A stretch of 50,910 bases of DNA from assembly GCF_024160875.1 (NCBI RefSeq), contig NZ_JAIULA010000021.1:2793-53702 (forward strand), read 5' to 3'. The notes below the pieces were generated by a model. That model did not search any database and had not been told where the DNA came from. It saw only the letters and a program-made list of their open reading frames with translations. This document shows positions 35,416-43,795 of this stretch, piece after piece. A program made the position numbers and the translations under genes. How positions within the stretch are numbered: position 1 is the first letter of the stretch; every line of letters begins with the position of its first letter. This DNA comes from Ligilactobacillus ubinensis. GTDB taxonomy: Bacteria > Bacillota > Bacilli > Lactobacillales > Lactobacillaceae.

Positions 35416-36231
35416 ATGTATAAGATGATAACTTGCGATATGGATGAAACATTATTAAGTGATAAACGTGAAATAACCCCTAAAACAGTAGCAGCGATAA
35501 AAAAAGCAGTGGCAGCTGGTGTTTATTTTGTGCCAAATACAGGGCGTAACTTTTTAACGATTCAAGATAACTTAGAAACGCTAGGACTACTGCAGAAAAA
35601 AGGGCAATACGTTATTTCATTTAATGGAGGAGCTATTGTCGAAAATGCGGATTTAAAAGTTTTAATGACACAAGCTATTCCATTTGAAACAGCACGTGCT
35701 TTATGGGAAATAGGTTATAAAAAGGGTTACTGTACACATATTTATACTGTAGACAAATTATATATATGGAATCCAACTAAAACAGATAGTGATTACTTAA
35801 CTGGTAGAGTTGATGGTTGGGAAGAACCTAAAGAAGAAGTAACGATGCTTGCAAAGACACCTATTGTCAAAGTGTTGTTTGAAATTTCAGATGAAAATAA
35901 GCGAGTTGAAATGCAAAGTTATATTGAAGAAAAAATAACTGCAAATTTGAACATTACATTTTCATCTGATCGTTATATTGAATTTAATGATACCAATGCC
36001 ACTAAAGGCAAAGCAACGCAATTGTTAGCTGAAAAATTGGGAATTAAGATGGAAGAAGTAATTGCTGTTGGTGATAATGGTAATGATTTATCCATGATTG
36101 AGGCGAGCGGGTTAGGTGTATGTATGCAAAACGGACGTGATTTTGTAAAGGCCAAGGCACAATATGTAACTGAAAATGATAATAATAATGATGGTGTTGC
36201 AGAAATCATTCAAAAGTTTATCCTGAATTGA
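35416..36231 (+). CDS. Cof-type HAD-IIB phosphatase
   Basis: A 271-residue haloacid dehalogenase-superfamily hydrolase of the Cof/YidA type, acting on sugar phosphates, PLP or flavin phosphates. Motif I is TCDMDETLLS (nucleophile and acid Asp), motif II is the conserved Thr-Gly in PNTGRN, and motif IV is VGDNGNDLSMIEASGLGVCM. The C2B cap lies between about residues 85 and 195. ATG 35416 after AAGGAGTATACAACT. The physiological substrate is not known. It is followed 93 bases later by a thioredoxin gene, possibly co-transcribed. Confidence 0.92.
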   Translation: MYKMITCDMDETLLSDKREITPKTVAAIKKAVAAGVYFVPNTGRNFLTIQDNLETLGLLQKKGQYVISFNGGAIVENADLKVLMTQAIPFETARALWEIGYKKGYCTHIYTVDKLYIWNPTKTDSDYLTGRVDGWEEPKEEVTMLAKTPIVKVLFEISDENKRVEMQSYIEEKITANLNITFSSDRYIEFNDTNATKGKATQLLAEKLGIKMEEVIAVGDNGNDLSMIEASGLGVCMQNGRDFVKAKAQYVTENDNNNDGVAEIIQKFILN

Positions 36232-36324
36232 TGCAGATATTTTGCACATATACTATAATTTAGAAGACGAGTCTTAAAAAAATAAGTAAAGCTCTAAATT
36301 ATGGAAGATAGCGAGGAAATTTTG

Positions 36325-36642
36325 TTGGCAAAAAAACTAACTGCGAAAAATATACAGCAAGAAGTTAGTAAAGGTCTGGTATTAGTTGATTTTTGGGCCG
36401 ATTGGTGTAATCCGTGTAAGATGATGAATCCAGTATTAGATGAACTTGAAAAAAAATATCATGGGCAGATAAAGTTTGCAAAAGTAGATGTTGAAAAAAA
36501 TAGAGATGTAGCATTAAAATACGATGTTATGAGTATCCCAACTTTACTCTTATTTAAAGATGGGATAGCAAAGGAAAAAATTAGTGGTTATCGTTCACAA
36601 ATAGCAATGGAGCAATATCTAGATAGTAAATTGAGCAAGTAG
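36325..36642 (+). CDS. Thioredoxin with WCNPC active site
   Basis: A 105-residue thioredoxin fold protein. The active site at about residues 27-32 is WCNPCK, where canonical thioredoxin has WCGPCK. The cis-proline region MSIPTLLLF and the C-terminal GYRSQIAMEQYL are normal. It would reduce cytoplasmic disulphides via thioredoxin reductase. ATG 36301 would give 113 residues but has no ribosome site. TTG 36325, 8 bases after GCGAGG, gives the family's usual length and is preferred. It may be a second, specialised thioredoxin. Confidence 0.85.
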   Translation: MAKKLTAKNIQQEVSKGLVLVDFWADWCNPCKMMNPVLDELEKKYHGQIKFAKVDVEKNRDVALKYDVMSIPTLLLFKDGIAKEKISGYRSQIAMEQYLDSKLSK

Positions 36643-36784
36643 TGTAAGCGCTAGGTGCCTTTTATTTAGTAATGGCTAATCTTAACTAAGATTTATACTT
36701 ATTGATAAAAAAACGATTCGGATAGGTATATAATCTAATTTTAAGAGGGTGAAATGTAATGAATACATTGCTGTAATTAGCGAG

Positions 36785-36813
36785 TTGATAACTTTTATAG
36801 AAACAATTATTAG
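36785..36813 (+). promoter_or_regulatory. Promoter candidate for the second degV gene
   Basis: TTGATA (36785-36790), 17-base spacer, TATTAG (36808-36813), 77 bases before the ATG at 36891. Confidence 0.4.
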
Positions 36814-36890
36814 TAAAAATATGGTAGTATTAATGGGTGAGCAATTTGGTTTCTCATGAACTATATGAAAATTATTAGTAGGAGACACAT

Positions 36891-37763
36891 ATGCGAATCG
36901 CAATTTTAACAGATAGTGCGGCAAATCTAAGCCAAACAGTCATAGAAACTTTAAATATTAATGTAATTTCTGTTCCAATTGTGATAAATGGAACAACTTA
37001 TCGAGAAGATGTTGATTTAACTTTTGAAGAATACAAAAAATTGGTTGAGCAAGACGAGACCACACCTACTGTAGCGCAATTGACAGTCGAAGAGTTAGCT
37101 AGTAGATTAAAGCAGATAGCTGCCGAAGGTTACGATGCGGTTTTGGGTATCCATTCAGCTAGCGGGCTAAGTACTTTAGGCTCCCACTTACGTGCATGTG
37201 GTGAATTAGTTGATAATTTAGCAATATACACATTTGATACACAAGCTATAGGCTTAGTGCAAGGACAGATAGCTCAAGCAGCAGCTTTGTTAGTAGCAAA
37301 GGGTGATAGTATTGAGATGATTATCGAGAAACTTACACGTTTGCGTGATCAAACACAAACATTTATTTCATTAGATGACTTACGGACATTGACAAAAACA
37401 GGTTATATTTCAAATGGAGCTTCACCATTTAGTAACTTATTGTTACCAGTTAAAACAATCCTTTATATTAACAAAGAAGGTCAATTAGAGGCACTAAACA
37501 CGCAAGTCCGTAGCAAAAAAGCATATGAGGAATTACAGAGCTGGATTTTTTCGGTTTATGATAATTATGAAGATAAAATGCGGTTGACAATTATGGGTGA
37601 TTACGAGAGTAAGGAATTTCAAGAGCAGTGGGCGCCTAATTTGCAAATTGATTTTCCAAAAGCCCATTTCACATATGGTAAGCTATCACCATCGATAGCC
37701 GTACACATGGGAGTTAAAAGCTTTGTAGTAAGTTGGGGTTTAGACTGGAAACAGTTGCAATAA
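36891..37763 (+). CDS. DegV/FakB-like fatty-acid-binding protein (2)
   Basis: A 290-residue DegV protein with AILTDSAANLSQ in the N-terminal lipid-binding position, PIVINGTTYREDVDLTFEEY, TVAQLTVEE and HSASGLSTLGSHLRA. It differs considerably from the degV at 34364, as FakB paralogues with different fatty-acid preferences often do. It probably carries exogenous or recycled fatty acids for FakA, which is not in the window. ATG 36891 after AGTAGGAGACACAT. A bidirectional terminator follows. Confidence 0.9.
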   Translation: MRIAILTDSAANLSQTVIETLNINVISVPIVINGTTYREDVDLTFEEYKKLVEQDETTPTVAQLTVEELASRLKQIAAEGYDAVLGIHSASGLSTLGSHLRACGELVDNLAIYTFDTQAIGLVQGQIAQAAALLVAKGDSIEMIIEKLTRLRDQTQTFISLDDLRTLTKTGYISNGASPFSNLLLPVKTILYINKEGQLEALNTQVRSKKAYEELQSWIFSVYDNYEDKMRLTIMGDYESKEFQEQWAPNLQIDFPKAHFTYGKLSPSIAVHMGVKSFVVSWGLDWKQLQ

Positions 37764-37803
37764 AGGTTTAAAAATAATGCTATAGGTAGCGTAAAGCGCT
37801 AAA

Positions 37804-37840
37804 AAAGGCAAGCAATGATTTTTTGCTTGCCCTTTTGTTT
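37804..37840. terminator. Terminator between degV (2) and the amidohydrolase
   Basis: GGCAAGCAA (37807-37815) and TTGCTTGCC (37823-37831), extended by flanking A6 and T4 runs. It serves both convergent genes. Confidence 0.8.
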
Positions 37841-37885
37841 GTTGTAGATACACGACTATTGTGAAACGTACTTACATTCAGATGT

Positions 37886-39073
37886 TTAAAATTCACGAAT
37901 ACCATGTAGATAGACTTGTTTATCAAGTTGTTTTACAGCAGTGACATCGACTAAGGGGTTGTTCTTTAAAACCAAAAAGTCAGCGAATCTGCCAGTTTCA
38001 AGAGTTCCATACTCGGATTCAATTTGGCAGAGTTTAGCCGAATTGATAGATGAACATTTAAATGCCTCAGCGGGTGTCATCCCTAGTTTAGTTAATAGTT
38101 CAAACTCAGCTGGTGTTTTATCAAAGTCATTGAAGACAGTGCCGGCATCTGTACCACAAGTAAATTTAACCCCAAGTTTATAGGCTAAAGATAAGTTTTG
38201 ATAGGTATCATCAAGGGCATCAGCAGCCTTTTTTAATTCCCATTCTGGAATTTTGCCTTTACCAAACTGTGGAATAACCCATTCAGCGATTAGAGTTGGT
38301 GTTAAATAGGTATCTTGAGCCAGCATTTGTTGAGCTTCTTTTTTGGTGACATAAAAACCGTGTTCGATGGAATCAGCTTTGGCATCAAGTGCGTTTTGGA
38401 TTCCGGGGTTTCCTTCAGCATGGACGGAAACTTTTTTATGTTTGTGATGAGCCTCAATGACACCAGCACGCATTTCTGCGGTAGATAGCTGAGGATCTTC
38501 CATGAAGTCACTAGGTGTCATCACACCGCCAGTGGCAACCATTTTTATAGTTTGAGCACCTTTTTTTAATCCTTTTCTAACAGCTTTACGCATTTCATCG
38601 GCAGAATCAACACGATATGCTGCGTGTGGAGCATCTCCATGGCCGCCTGTCATAACAAAAAGCCGCCCAGAAGGTAAAATTGTTGGAATATGATGGAGCA
38701 CACCTTTTTGCTGCATTTTACTTAATTCGATATCAATATCATAAAGACAGCCACATTCACGAATGAAAGTCACACCAGATTTAAGGAGTTTTCTCAAATG
38801 CTGATATGCTAGTATGGTAGTTTCAACTTTAGACTTTCCAAAACCACCATCAAAAGCTGTTGGATCTAGACTAATATGAGTATGGACATTGATAAGACCT
38901 GGCATAACGTATTGACCAGCTAAATCAATTTCCAAATCATTTTGTGGAATTGCTCCAGAGCCGACGTCAGTTATTTTTCCAGTAGCTTGATCTACAGCTA
39001 TCCAGGCATCATTAATGTTTTTCGTTCTTTTGCCGTCAAATAATGTTAAGTTTTTGAAAATAGTTACTGTCAT
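37886..39073 (-). CDS. Metal-dependent amidohydrolase (imidazolonepropionase-like/dipeptidase group)
   Basis: A 395-residue amidohydrolase-superfamily enzyme. Metal ligands are visible in order: VHTH (GLINVHTHISLD), the probable carboxylated lysine in TIKMVATGGV, VHAEG, IEHG and GTDAG. This set and spacing resembles the cytoplasmic Xaa-Pro/Xaa-Arg dipeptidase and related imidazolonepropionase-like subgroup, which cleave acylated amino acids or dipeptides. No signal peptide. ATG 39073 has AAGAAGGTG upstream. A GTG three codons earlier overlaps that site and is rejected. It stands alone between two convergent or divergent genes, so context gives no substrate. Confidence 0.85.
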   Translation of the reverse strand: MTVTIFKNLTLFDGKRTKNINDAWIAVDQATGKITDVGSGAIPQNDLEIDLAGQYVMPGLINVHTHISLDPTAFDGGFGKSKVETTILAYQHLRKLLKSGVTFIRECGCLYDIDIELSKMQQKGVLHHIPTILPSGRLFVMTGGHGDAPHAAYRVDSADEMRKAVRKGLKKGAQTIKMVATGGVMTPSDFMEDPQLSTAEMRAGVIEAHHKHKKVSVHAEGNPGIQNALDAKADSIEHGFYVTKKEAQQMLAQDTYLTPTLIAEWVIPQFGKGKIPEWELKKAADALDDTYQNLSLAYKLGVKFTCGTDAGTVFNDFDKTPAEFELLTKLGMTPAEAFKCSSINSAKLCQIESEYGTLETGRFADFLVLKNNPLVDVTAVKQLDKQVYLHGIREF

Positions 39074-39226
39074 ATAATGCACCTTCTTGTATTTAAGTGT
39101 TTTTTATTATACCTTGTAGTTAGATGTAATTCAAAGTAAGTTGTAATAAATATAATAAGTAAATGGTTTTAATTTAGAGTAAAGCAGGCGAAAATAGCTT
39201 ATTATGTAATGGAAAGGAAGATTATT

Positions 39227-39730
39227 ATGAGAAACGAACAATTTAAGTATCCGGATGGAGCGTCATATGATTTTGTCATAGCGTATTTCAAGAAAAAAGG
39301 AGTAACCACTGAAGATATTGCGGCAATAACATATAGTATTCAACGGCAATATATATCAGATCTTGAGATTGAAGAAGTTTATGATGCGGTTAATGATGTT
39401 TTGCATAAGCGTGAGGTTTTAAATAATGCAATGGTTGGAATTGCACTTGACCAATTAGCAACGAAAAAGCAGCTTCCTGAACCATTACAGAGTATCGTTG
39501 AAAATGATAGTGGTGTTTTCGGTGTTGATGAATTATTAGCCGAAGGAGGAATTTCTGGAATCTACGGCAAAATTGCTACGACAAATTTTGGTTATTTAGA
39601 TAAAGAAAAACATGGAATCATTAAGCAACTTGACCAAAATGATGATAATGGTGTAAATACCTTTTTAGATGATATAATTGCTGCCTTAGCTGCAGCAGCT
39701 GGTGCAAAGATTGCACATGCACATGCGTAA
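39227..39730 (+). CDS. Phosphatidylglycerophosphatase A (PgpA/YutG)-like protein
   Basis: A 167-residue soluble-looking protein of the PgpA-like YutG group in Firmicutes. The C-terminal half has FGVDELLAEGGISGIYG, the diagnostic TTNFGYLDKEKHGIIKQLD and an alanine-rich helix near AALAAAAGAKIAHAH. True membrane PgpA has several helices and dephosphorylates phosphatidylglycerophosphate. The activity of this short form is uncertain. ATG 39209 lacks a ribosome site, while ATG 39227 follows AAAGGAAG, so the latter is used. A single-gene unit with its own terminator. Confidence 0.8.
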   Translation: MRNEQFKYPDGASYDFVIAYFKKKGVTTEDIAAITYSIQRQYISDLEIEEVYDAVNDVLHKREVLNNAMVGIALDQLATKKQLPEPLQSIVENDSGVFGVDELLAEGGISGIYGKIATTNFGYLDKEKHGIIKQLDQNDDNGVNTFLDDIIAALAAAAGAKIAHAHA

Positions 39731-39756
39731 TTAATGCTAGTAAGTATACTTAATGG

Positions 39757-39789
39757 ATGGGCTACTTTAAAGAGTAGTCTATTTTTTTG
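39757..39789 (+). terminator. Terminator of the PgpA-like gene
   Basis: ATGGGCTACT (39757-39766) pairs over 10 positions (two G-U) with AGTAGTCTAT (39773-39782), followed by seven T. Confidence 0.8.
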
Positions 39790-39961
39790 CAATATAAGTA
39801 ATTTAGATATAACAAAATTAGCATTAAAAACAAGAAAAGTTGATTAGTGATTATTAAAAAATGGTGTCAATAGATATATCGTGAATTTAAAGGTATAAAA
39901 AATATTTTTTAATATATAGGTTATTATAAAGCTTTCTATAGAACTGTTGTTATAAAAAGTA

Positions 39962-39990
39962 TTGACATAAAAAATGATTAGTATTACAAT
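39962..39990 (+). promoter_or_regulatory. Strong promoter of the methionine T-box operon
   Basis: Perfect TTGACA (39962-39967), 17-base spacer, TACAAT (39985-39990). Predicted start near 39997, giving a leader of about 320 bases. Together with the T-box and the upstream terminator it accounts for the 587-base gap 39731-40317. The stretch between the terminator and this promoter shows nothing else. Confidence 0.8.
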
Positions 39991-40018
39991 TTGATTAAGT
40001 TATATAAGCGAATGATAA

Positions 40019-40273
40019 AAAACTTGTGAGAAGAAGAGTAGTTGTAAGAAACAATTTTCAGAGAACCTGAATTAGCTGAAATCAGGTATTGTAGATGACG
40101 ACGAAGATGAGCTTTGAGAAAGTAACAGTTAGTGGTTGCTAACTGTTCGGTAGGAACCGTTAGCTTCCCAGGTATGATTGTACTGTTGAGGCGCTATTAA
40201 TTTAGCGTAAATAAGGGTGGTAACGCGGATATTCGCCCCTTACTTGTTGTAATAAATGAGTAGGGGGCTTTTT
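40019..40273 (+). ncRNA. T-box leader, probably tRNA-Met-responsive
   Basis: The T-box sequence AGGGTGGTAACGCGG is at 40214-40228, close to the consensus AGGGTGGNACCGCG. It is followed by an intrinsic terminator: GCCCCTTACT (40235-40244) pairs with AGTAGGGGGC (40259-40268), then TTTTT. Stem I features are AGTA (40037-40040) and GAA (40103-40105), the loop-E partners, and an AGAGA motif near 40060. An ATG at 40107-40109 in the specifier-loop position reads as methionine. The variable base of TGGN is T, which would pair with the A discriminator of tRNA-Met. A 9-bp hairpin AACAGTTAG/CTAACTGTT lies between. Uncharged tRNA should allow read-through into the three genes downstream. Confidence 0.88.
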
Positions 40274-40317
40274 GTTTGCTTAAAATAACCAAATATTAAC
40301 AAAGGATGGGGTAGATT

Positions 40318-41451
40318 ATGACTAGCACAGTAGTAGAAGAAAAATTGCATTATGATATTGTCGGGAGTTTTCTTAGACCAGAGAAATTAAAACAAGCACG
40401 AAAGGATTATACTGCTGAAAAAATAACGAAAGAACAGTTAAGGAATATTGAAGATACAGCGATTCGTGATTTAGTTGCTAAAGAAAAAGAAAATGGATTA
40501 AGAATTGTAACAGATGGCGAATTTCGGCGTAGTTGGTGGCACTTAGATACATTTTGGGGTTTTTCAGGAATTGAGCATGTTACTAGTAAGCAAGGGTATA
40601 GCTTTCATGATGAGGAAACTAGAGCGGAATCGGCTAGAGTTATTGGAAAAATTAAATTTTCTGCAGATCATCCAGATGTTGCTGCTTATAAATTTCTACA
40701 TGATTTGACAGCCAATGATGAGGATATTACAGCTCGTCAAAGTATACCAGCACCTGCACAGTTCTATGCTGAATTAGTTAGAGGAGAAGAAAATGTAGCA
40801 GCTTTACGAGAGGTGTATCCTGATGATACTGAGTTGATTGTTGATATTGGAAATGCATATAGAGGATTATATTTGGCTTTATATGACGCCGGTTGTCGTG
40901 ACATTAAGATTGATGATTGTACATGGGGGATGGTAGTTGATAATAAGTTCTGGGCAACAATGGCAAATGGAGAATTTGATCGCGAAACTTTGCAAAAATT
41001 ATATTTGGCGGTTAATAATGCTTCTTTAGTTGATTTACCGGAGGACTTACGGATTAGCACACACGTTTGTCGTGGTAATTATCATTCGACATGGGCAACT
41101 TCAGGTGGCTATGCTCCAGTAGCAGACTATTTATTTGCTAAAGAAAAGGTTCAAGCATTTTATTTGGAATTTGACGATAATCGCTCAGGGGATTTTGCTC
41201 CTCTGGCAGCTGTTCCGGATAATAAAAAAATTGTATTAGGCTTAGTAACTAGTAAAAAACCTGAACTAGAAGAAACACAAAGTTTAATTGCCAGAGTTAA
41301 AGAAGCTACACAATATGTTCCATTAGAAAACTTGGAATTGAGTACGCAGTGTGGTTTTGCTTCAACTGAAGAAGGAAATAAACTAACAGAAGAACAACAA
41401 TGGGCAAAAATTCGATTAGTAGTTGAAACTGCCAAAAAAATATGGGGATAG
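40318..41451 (+). CDS. MetE C-domain-like cobalamin-independent methyltransferase (YxjG/YxjH type)
   Basis: A 377-residue protein with only the catalytic C-terminal-type domain of cobalamin-independent methionine synthase (Meth_synt_2). YDIVGSFLRP at the start, TDGEFRRSWWHLD and the zinc-site region HVCRGNYHSTWATSGGY mark the YxjG/YxjH subgroup, whose members in Bacillus are also under methionine control. It likely methylates homocysteine, possibly with a donor other than polyglutamated methyltetrahydrofolate. A further GFASTEEGNKLTEEQQW-type C-terminus carries the last zinc Cys (STQCGFAS). ATG 40318 after AAAGGATGGGG. It is the first gene after the T-box, which supports a role in methionine supply. 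Confidence 0.9.
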   Translation: MTSTVVEEKLHYDIVGSFLRPEKLKQARKDYTAEKITKEQLRNIEDTAIRDLVAKEKENGLRIVTDGEFRRSWWHLDTFWGFSGIEHVTSKQGYSFHDEETRAESARVIGKIKFSADHPDVAAYKFLHDLTANDEDITARQSIPAPAQFYAELVRGEENVAALREVYPDDTELIVDIGNAYRGLYLALYDAGCRDIKIDDCTWGMVVDNKFWATMANGEFDRETLQKLYLAVNNASLVDLPEDLRISTHVCRGNYHSTWATSGGYAPVADYLFAKEKVQAFYLEFDDNRSGDFAPLAAVPDNKKIVLGLVTSKKPELEETQSLIARVKEATQYVPLENLELSTQCGFASTEEGNKLTEEQQWAKIRLVVETAKKIWG

Positions 41452-41474
41452 ATAATTAAGGAGAAAACGCAAGT

Positions 41475-42326
41475 ATGAAGAAAAAAACAACCATTATTGG
41501 AATATTGGCTGTAATTGTTTTAGCAGCTATATTTATATTTACAAGTCAACACAAAAAAACGACAGAAAAGATTGTTTTAGGATCACAGGGAACTGATACT
41601 CAAGTGTGGGAGTATATAGCTAAGAGTAAAGAAGCTAAGAAAATGGGTTTAAAAATTACAGTAAAAGACTTTACAGATTCTGCGTCATTAGATAGAGCTA
41701 CAGCTGAAGGAAAACTTGATGTTAATGCCTTTCAATCATATGCATATCTTGTTACATACAACAAACAAAATAAAAATAGTAAGTTAGTTGCTTTAGGCAC
41801 AACATATATTCAACCAATGGGTTTATATTCAAAAAAGTATACTAAATTGAAAGATATTCCTTCGGGGTCAACTTTAGCAATTGCTAATGATGCTGCAGCT
41901 GAGAGTAGAGGGCTAAAATTATTAGAATCAGCAGGATTGATCACATTAAAAAAACATGGTGTTAATGATTTGGTTAATATAAAAGATATTAAGTCTAATC
42001 CTAAAAATTTTAAAATTAAAACTGTGCTTTCGACTAGTGCACCAAATATTTTGAATGATAACAGTGTTGCAGCTGTAGTAATTGATAATAATACTGCACA
42101 AGAGGCGGGACTTAATGTATTTAAAGATTCAATTTATCATGAAAAAATAGAACAGAACACTAAAGCTAATGTAAATGTAATAGTTACAGCTAAGAAAAAT
42201 GAGAATAATTCCCAATATAAGAAATTAGTCAAACTATATCATAAAAAATCAATTCAAAAGTATATTAAGAAAAAATTTCCAGCTAAAGTTGAAGTAAAGA
42301 AAAATATTAAATACTTAACAAACTAG
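41475..42326 (+). CDS. MetQ/NlpA-family substrate-binding protein without lipobox
   Basis: A 283-residue NlpA/MetQ-type periplasmic-binding-like protein: KIVLGSQGTDTQVWEYIA, LDVNAFQSYAYL, SGSTLAIANDAAAESRGL and VVIDNNTAQEAGL occur in family order. Relatives bind methionine or methionine dipeptides for the MetNI ABC transporter. The N-terminus has a basic start and one hydrophobic helix (about 7-24) but no cysteine anywhere in it, so it cannot be a lipoprotein and is probably anchored by the uncleaved helix or secreted. No MetN or MetI gene is beside it. The ribosome site AAGGAGAAAACGCAAGT precedes ATG 41475, 23 bases after the methyltransferase. It is under the T-box. Confidence 0.85.
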   Translation: MKKKTTIIGILAVIVLAAIFIFTSQHKKTTEKIVLGSQGTDTQVWEYIAKSKEAKKMGLKITVKDFTDSASLDRATAEGKLDVNAFQSYAYLVTYNKQNKNSKLVALGTTYIQPMGLYSKKYTKLKDIPSGSTLAIANDAAAESRGLKLLESAGLITLKKHGVNDLVNIKDIKSNPKNFKIKTVLSTSAPNILNDNSVAAVVIDNNTAQEAGLNVFKDSIYHEKIEQNTKANVNVIVTAKKNENNSQYKKLVKLYHKKSIQKYIKKKFPAKVEVKKNIKYLTN

Positions 42327-42339
42327 AAGGGAAGAATAG

Positions 42340-43665
42340 ATGAAAATTTCAATTACTGGTGATAGTTTATTTTCGAGTCGCAATATAAGTCAACGTATAG
42401 ATGAAAAAATTGCTACATCTTTGAAATCAGCAGATGTTAATTTTACTAATGCTGAATTTTGTACACCGCAAGTAGATACACCTCCGGCTGCAGGTCGAGG
42501 TTATGTAACAGCTGTTAGAGAAAACAAGCTCGATGAGTTAAAAAAACTGGGTTTTAACTTAATAAATTTTGCGAATAATCATACAGGTGATTTTGGAGTT
42601 AAGGGAATCTTAGATACGATTCAAGCGGCCGAAAAAAGAAATATTGATCCGATTGGGATAGGTCGTAGTTTAGATGAAGTACATTTACCCAAGTTTTACG
42701 ATACCAAAACAGGAAGAATCGGAATAGTAGCTGCGGCCACTACACGTTCAGAGGTATTTTTAGCAAGTAACGCTGGAAACGGTGTTCCAGCTAGACCAGG
42801 ACTTAATCCATTACGTTGGGATCGTACTTATATTGTTCCAGAGGATGCATTTGGAACAATTAAAAATTTTAGTCAACAATTAGGTCTAACACAAAGTATT
42901 GAAGTAGGGACTAGAATCGAACGGTGGCAGCAGTTACCAAATTATGAATTATACTTAGGTTCTATGTATCAGGAAAAGCTGCATTTTAAAGAAGGAGATA
43001 AGTATAAAGTTGAAACAGTACCAAATCAAGAAGATCTGAATAATATTGTTAGACAAATAGCTGATGCAAAAAAACGGGCGCATTTTGTTGTTTTTAGTTT
43101 ACACACACATGAAGGTATTAATGAGAATTGGTATGCTGATGAGCCAGCGGAGTTTGTGAAACAAGCCGCATACCAGGCAATAGATGCAGGGGCTGATATT
43201 GTAATTGGCCATGGTGCCCATTTTTTGAGGGGAATCGAACTTTATCATAAAAAACCAATTTTCTATAATTTAGGTAGTTTTTTAATGGAATTCGAAGCAG
43301 GAGAATCAATTATCCCCCCTGAAATGTATCAAGCTTATCAACTGCAAACCAATTCATTGCCATCAGATTTACATCAAATGAGAGCTTATGATAATGGAGA
43401 ACTAGCAGGTTTTAACAGCGATGAAATTTTTTCAATGGGTTTTGTTTTATCCGTTGACTATACAGAAAAAAACAAGCAACCGGAATATGGACTACTACCA
43501 ATAGATTTAAGAATGGCAAACGAAGACTCTTTGAAAAGAGGTATTCCAGTAGTTGCCAAGAAAGATTTAGCACAACGCATGCTCAAGCGGATACAAAAAC
43601 TAAGCTTAGATTTAGGAACAAAAATTGAGTATGACACTACATCAGGTAAATTAAACTTTAGATAG
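42340..43665 (+). CDS. CapA-family (PGA_cap) metallophosphatase-like protein
   Basis: A 441-residue member of the CapA/PGA_cap family, a calcineurin-like metallophosphoesterase fold. Metal and active-site blocks are ISITGDSLF (Asp 8), INFANNHTGDFG, FSLHTHEG and VIGHGAHFLRGIELY. There is no signal peptide or membrane helix, unlike capsule CapA, so it should act in the cytoplasm. An insert of about 100 residues (around ERWQQLPNYELYLGSMYQ) makes it longer than many relatives. It starts 13 bases after the MetQ-like gene with AAGGGAAG upstream, and the terminator follows its stop, so it is the last gene of the methionine T-box operon. A function in methionine or peptide metabolism is implied only by context. 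Confidence 0.85.
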   Translation: MKISITGDSLFSSRNISQRIDEKIATSLKSADVNFTNAEFCTPQVDTPPAAGRGYVTAVRENKLDELKKLGFNLINFANNHTGDFGVKGILDTIQAAEKRNIDPIGIGRSLDEVHLPKFYDTKTGRIGIVAAATTRSEVFLASNAGNGVPARPGLNPLRWDRTYIVPEDAFGTIKNFSQQLGLTQSIEVGTRIERWQQLPNYELYLGSMYQEKLHFKEGDKYKVETVPNQEDLNNIVRQIADAKKRAHFVVFSLHTHEGINENWYADEPAEFVKQAAYQAIDAGADIVIGHGAHFLRGIELYHKKPIFYNLGSFLMEFEAGESIIPPEMYQAYQLQTNSLPSDLHQMRAYDNGELAGFNSDEIFSMGFVLSVDYTEKNKQPEYGLLPIDLRMANEDSLKRGIPVVAKKDLAQRMLKRIQKLSLDLGTKIEYDTTSGKLNFR

Positions 43666-43673
43666 AACTAAAT

Positions 43674-43747
43674 AAAAAAGATGAATTACGTAAGTTCAAA
43701 GTGTATAAAGATAACACTTAGGATAGACACGTAGTTCATCTTTTTTT
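43674..43747 (+). terminator. Terminator of the T-box operon
   Basis: AAAAAAGATGAA (43674-43685) pairs with TTCATCTTTTTTT (43735-43747), with a further small inner stem AGTGT/ACACT. The long T run serves the plus strand. Confidence 0.8.
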
Positions 43748-43795
43748 AATTTCCAATTTCCAATTTAATTTTTCAAAAATTACTAATTATAAAAC

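Noticed and set aside
36759-36776. Five-codon ORF with an AGAGGGTG ribosome site before degV (2)
   Set aside because: Too short, no attenuator structure tied to it, and it lies upstream of the better promoter candidate.
36821-36859. Twelve-codon ORF just before degV (2)
   Set aside because: No ribosome site and no conserved features; it overlaps a weak hairpin.
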